Translations under genes and position numbers: made by a program
The notes under the pieces: model-generated
What the model was told of the DNA's origin: nothing
Databases searched by the model: none
The model's input: only the letters and a program-made list of their open reading frames with translations
In this document: positions 30,353 to 32,500 of the stretch, one piece after another
Position numbering within the stretch: position 1 is the stretch's first letter
Layout: each line of letters opens with the position of its first letter
Source: Sphaeroforma sirkka
Taxonomy: Eukaryota > Opisthokonta > Ichthyosporea > Ichthyophonida
Direction: 5' to 3'
DNA length: 32,500 bases
Assembly (NCBI GenBank): GCA_001586965.3
Contig: LUCW03001927.1
Span: 1-32,500, forward strand

Positions 30353-30415
30353 TCAGCTAGGTATCGTCGTCCTACTCTCCCCAGCTATGCTGGATGTGAG
30401 GTAGTCGAGCGAATC
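30353..30415 (-). CDS. Candidate terminal exon of a minus-strand membrane-protein gene
   Basis: Read on -, acceptor TTTGGCTCTCGCAG is followed in phase 0 by DSLDYLTSSIAGESRTTIPS and TGA. The phase matches the donor of the next exon upstream (30606). A competing + strand exon can be drawn over the same bases, so this call depends on the neighbouring exon. Product unknown. Confidence 0.35.
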   Translation of the reverse strand, partial: DSLDYLTSSIAGESRTTIPS

Positions 30416-30605
30416 CTGCGAGAGCCAAATAAGGATTGTAGCAGGAGTCAGAAACAAGCTGTCACGAAGATACGTTCAACTCCGAAACTGTGAGTAGTTA
30501 TTCTTTTTACGAAAACGAGGTTTTGGTCATGTACATGCATTGTATCATATCAAAATGAGAGAGGCATGCCGGGATATTGCGCTATACAAAATAAACTGCA
30601 TGTAC

Positions 30606-30754
30606 CTGTCGAAATGCGACTTTAATATCTTGAGCGTCTTCCGCGGTAAGCTTTTGGAACAATTCAGCATTCTCCTGATCAAAAAATGAGATTCGGGTCA
30701 CTTTGTAAATCAACAATCCTATAGCTATGGAGAGAAACAACAACCACCCGAATG
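30606..30754 (-). CDS. Candidate exon with a transmembrane segment, minus strand
   Basis: Read on -, from acceptor TTCTACGAG to donor [32 protein letters not shown] is a clear 20-residue hydrophobic helix flanked by Lys/Arg. It is followed by a charged, helical [13 protein letters not shown] and [14 protein letters not shown]. The last part resembles the first helix of an EF-hand, but the loop is not visible. Starts in phase 1, ends in phase 0. The acceptor has a poor pyrimidine tract because a TA/CA microsatellite precedes it. Confidence 0.45.
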
Positions 30755-30765
30755 CTCGTAGAATA

Positions 30766-30778
30766 CATACATACATAC

Positions 30779-30829
<51 letters not shown>

Positions 30830-30931
30830 TACATACATATACATATACATATACATACACACACACACACAATCGCCTCTCACACACACACATATATATA
30901 TATATATATTACGCGCATACACACACAAAAC

Positions 30932-30975
<44 letters not shown>

Positions 30976-31010
30976 CATATACATACATACACACACACAC
31001 ATCACGCACG

Positions 31011-31042
<32 letters not shown>

Positions 31043-31099
31043 CACACACACACGCACACACACATATATACACTATATACTACACGCACACACGCGCAC

Positions 31100-31144
<45 letters not shown>

Positions 31145-31185
31145 GTATACGCACATACACACACAAAAACTATATATATATATAC
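30766..31185. repeat. Long TA/CA microsatellite tract
   Basis: Interleaved (TA)n, (CA)n, (CGCA) and TACA runs with short unique islands, probably within an intron of the - strand gene. Frames of Tyr/Ile/His/Thr across it are artefacts. Confidence 0.93.
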
Positions 31186-31520
31186 CTATTAACGGCAATT
31201 AAATTCTCAAAAGTTTTCGGGCGAATGAAGCACACGAGCCTTTGTGAAATCCCAATCAATGACAGTAAATCGAATCCGGAGGGACTATAATAGATGCCTC
31301 TTACATGGACACCAATAACCAACAGATACCTACATATTTCTACATAGTCGTACATATAGCATACTATTGGTATGTAGATATACATTTACATGCAAACACT
31401 CTTGTACAAACAACCACAAGGGTACGTAGACATATCCGCATGCATACAAGCCATTCCAATCAAAGAAGCACATAAATTAAACGTTGGGACTCGTAGGAAC
31501 TTAGAGCGTCTCAGACATAC

Positions 31521-31587
31521 TTGTTTTAACCTTTCTGCTTCCTCGTCCTGCCGCTCTAATCTGAATGTCAAATCCATTACTATTTGC
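31521..31587 (-). CDS. Candidate upstream exon of the minus-strand gene
   Basis: Read on -, acceptor GTTTTTTCGCTTATCAG is strong and donor AACAA/GTATGT is good. Between them, QIVMDLTFRLERQDEEAERLKQ looks like a charged helix or coiled coil. Its end (phase 0) does not fit directly to the start of the exon at 30754 (phase 1), so at least one more exon would lie between; a frame at about 31190-31298 with a GTATAT donor does not fit by phase. Confidence 0.3.
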
Positions 31588-31912
31588 CTGATAAGCGAAA
31601 AAACCGCAAGTTCAACGCTGATGCTTTTGTCAATATCACCTTACCCGGCGATTTAGAAGGTGAGTTTACCTACGAAACACAACTATTAAGAGATGTACTT
31701 CCTGACTTAATTGAGAATGTCCCATTCTTCCAAGCGAAGGCTTTGGAACAAAACCAGCTAGCGAGGCTGAACACCATCAATGCAAACTCGTCGTTATCCA
31801 TGAAAAACACTTAGGTGTGTGCAGGGTAAATAATAAATGGGTACCACATTTCGAATCAGATTCACTGTGTGACAATTGTTTAGGTATACTGACTAAGCGT
31901 ACCAAGTAGGTG
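31588..31912 (+). pseudogene. Unassigned plus-strand coding scrap
   Basis: Two overlapping + frames read as protein: NADAFVNITLPGDLEGEF then YETQLLRDVLPDLIENVPFF (31600-31800), and VVIHEKHLGVCRVNNKWVPH then FESDSLCDNCLGILT (31765-31900) with a C-x2-C. They look like pieces of one decayed gene or mobile element, possibly lying inside an intron of the opposite-strand gene. No family recognised. Confidence 0.3.
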
Positions 31913-32085
31913 TATTAAGTAGGTATATTTAGTAGGTAAACTAAGTAGGTATGTTAAGCAGGTATACGTAGTAGGTAAATCAAGTAGGTATATACAGTAG
32001 GTATACGTAGTAGGTAAACTAAGTAGGTATACAAAGTAGGTATACCTAGTAGGTAAACTAAGTAGGTGTACCGAATAAGTGACAT
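31880..32085 (+). repeat. 12-16-bp minisatellite (AAGTAGGTATAC-like)
   Basis: About fifteen imperfect copies of a unit close to AAGTAGGTATAC or TAGTAGGTAAACT. Frames on the - strand across it (Thr-Tyr-Leu repeats) are artefacts. Confidence 0.9.
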
Positions 32086-32500
32086 GAAGATAAGTATTAA
32101 GCACGAACAAAAGCCAGTCAGCTTGAGTACTGCTGAACATAACGTACTATAGAGACACGTAAGAATATAGACACATAAAGACACATAACACAATACACGT
32201 GTGACTATCCATAGTTGAGCAAATCCAAGGTCATACCTTAGATACAATACAGACATACACAGAAGTACAAACGTTTTATGTCAATTCGTTCAGGCGGCTT
32301 ACGTCAGACCTTCGCCACACCTCAAACTCTTGTATACATGCCCAAAATCACGATGCAAATATTCGAAAAGCAGCTTCAAACATCCAAAATTCGGTTCCAT
32401 ACAGCCAAAATGTGGTACATATACCAAGGGTTTCTTGTATACATGTCCAAAACCACCACGTAACAATTCGAAAAGCAGCTACAAACATCCGAAATCCAAT
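32086..32500 (+). repeat. 105-bp tandem repeat at the window end, otherwise gene-free
   Basis: CTTGTATACATGCCCAAAA begins at 32329 and returns as CTTGTATACATGTCCAAAA at 32434, with the following TTCGAAAAGCAGCT..AAACATCC shared. The second copy runs off the window, so copy number is unknown. 32086-32328 holds nothing I recognise. Confidence 0.75.

Noticed and set aside
30385-30489. A + strand exon with acceptor CTCTCCCCAG and donor CT/GTGAGT encoding EVVERILREPNKDCSRSQKQ
   Set aside because: Splice sites are good, but no partner exon on + could be found, while the overlapping - strand exon agrees in phase with its neighbour. Kept as an alternative only.
31190-31298. A - strand frame YYSPSGFDLLSLIGISQRLV before GTATAT
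   Set aside because: Looks protein-like but fits neither flanking candidate exon by phase, so it was not included in the gene.

Overview
The window is nuclear DNA from a eukaryote. Genes are split by GT-AG introns, dinucleotide microsatellites are long, introns carry minisatellites, and LTR and non-LTR retroelements are present. The one well supported host gene is a WNK (with-no-lysine) protein kinase whose catalytic domain is very close to animal WNKs. Together with a chromodomain-bearing Ty3-like element and an AP-endonuclease LINE, this suggests a unicellular relative of animals, possibly an ichthyosporean such as Sphaeroforma. That placement is inference; no rRNA or other marker gene is in view.

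Layout. 1-141: nothing recognised. 142-1486: a short internally deleted LTR element on +. Its 3' LTR is cut by a second copy on -, 1487 to about 4815, a fossil Ty3/chromovirus with integrase, chromodomain-like tail and RNase H end, truncated at its 5' side. About 4816-5400: two LINE 3' ends in tandem. 5400-8357: no gene. This stretch has GAGTC/GACTC-rich repetitive DNA, a 7-bp repeat, a degenerate direct repeat and a fold-back element. 8358-16578: the WNK gene, nine coding exons, about 1161 residues, with microsatellites and two minisatellites (82 and 86 bp units) in its introns. 16579-17620: 3' flank.

17621-29721 is a 12.1-kb block bounded by two diverged direct repeats of about 270-290 bp. 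It holds degraded coding sequence of unknown family, mostly on -, and is interrupted by a decayed 3.5-kb LINE on + (about 21430-24940). This block is the best candidate here for something undescribed, but it is a fossil and I could not assign it. 29722-32500 has compound microsatellites, three candidate exons of a - strand gene with a membrane segment, an unassigned + strand coding scrap, and two small tandem repeats.

The WNK model is strong because all exon phases agree and the order is kinase, WNK autoinhibitory/CCT-like domain, then Gln-rich tail. WNKs sense chloride and osmotic stress and act through SPAK/OSR1-type kinases. No RFxV docking motif is visible in this protein. Everything else in the window is mobile, repetitive or weakly supported.
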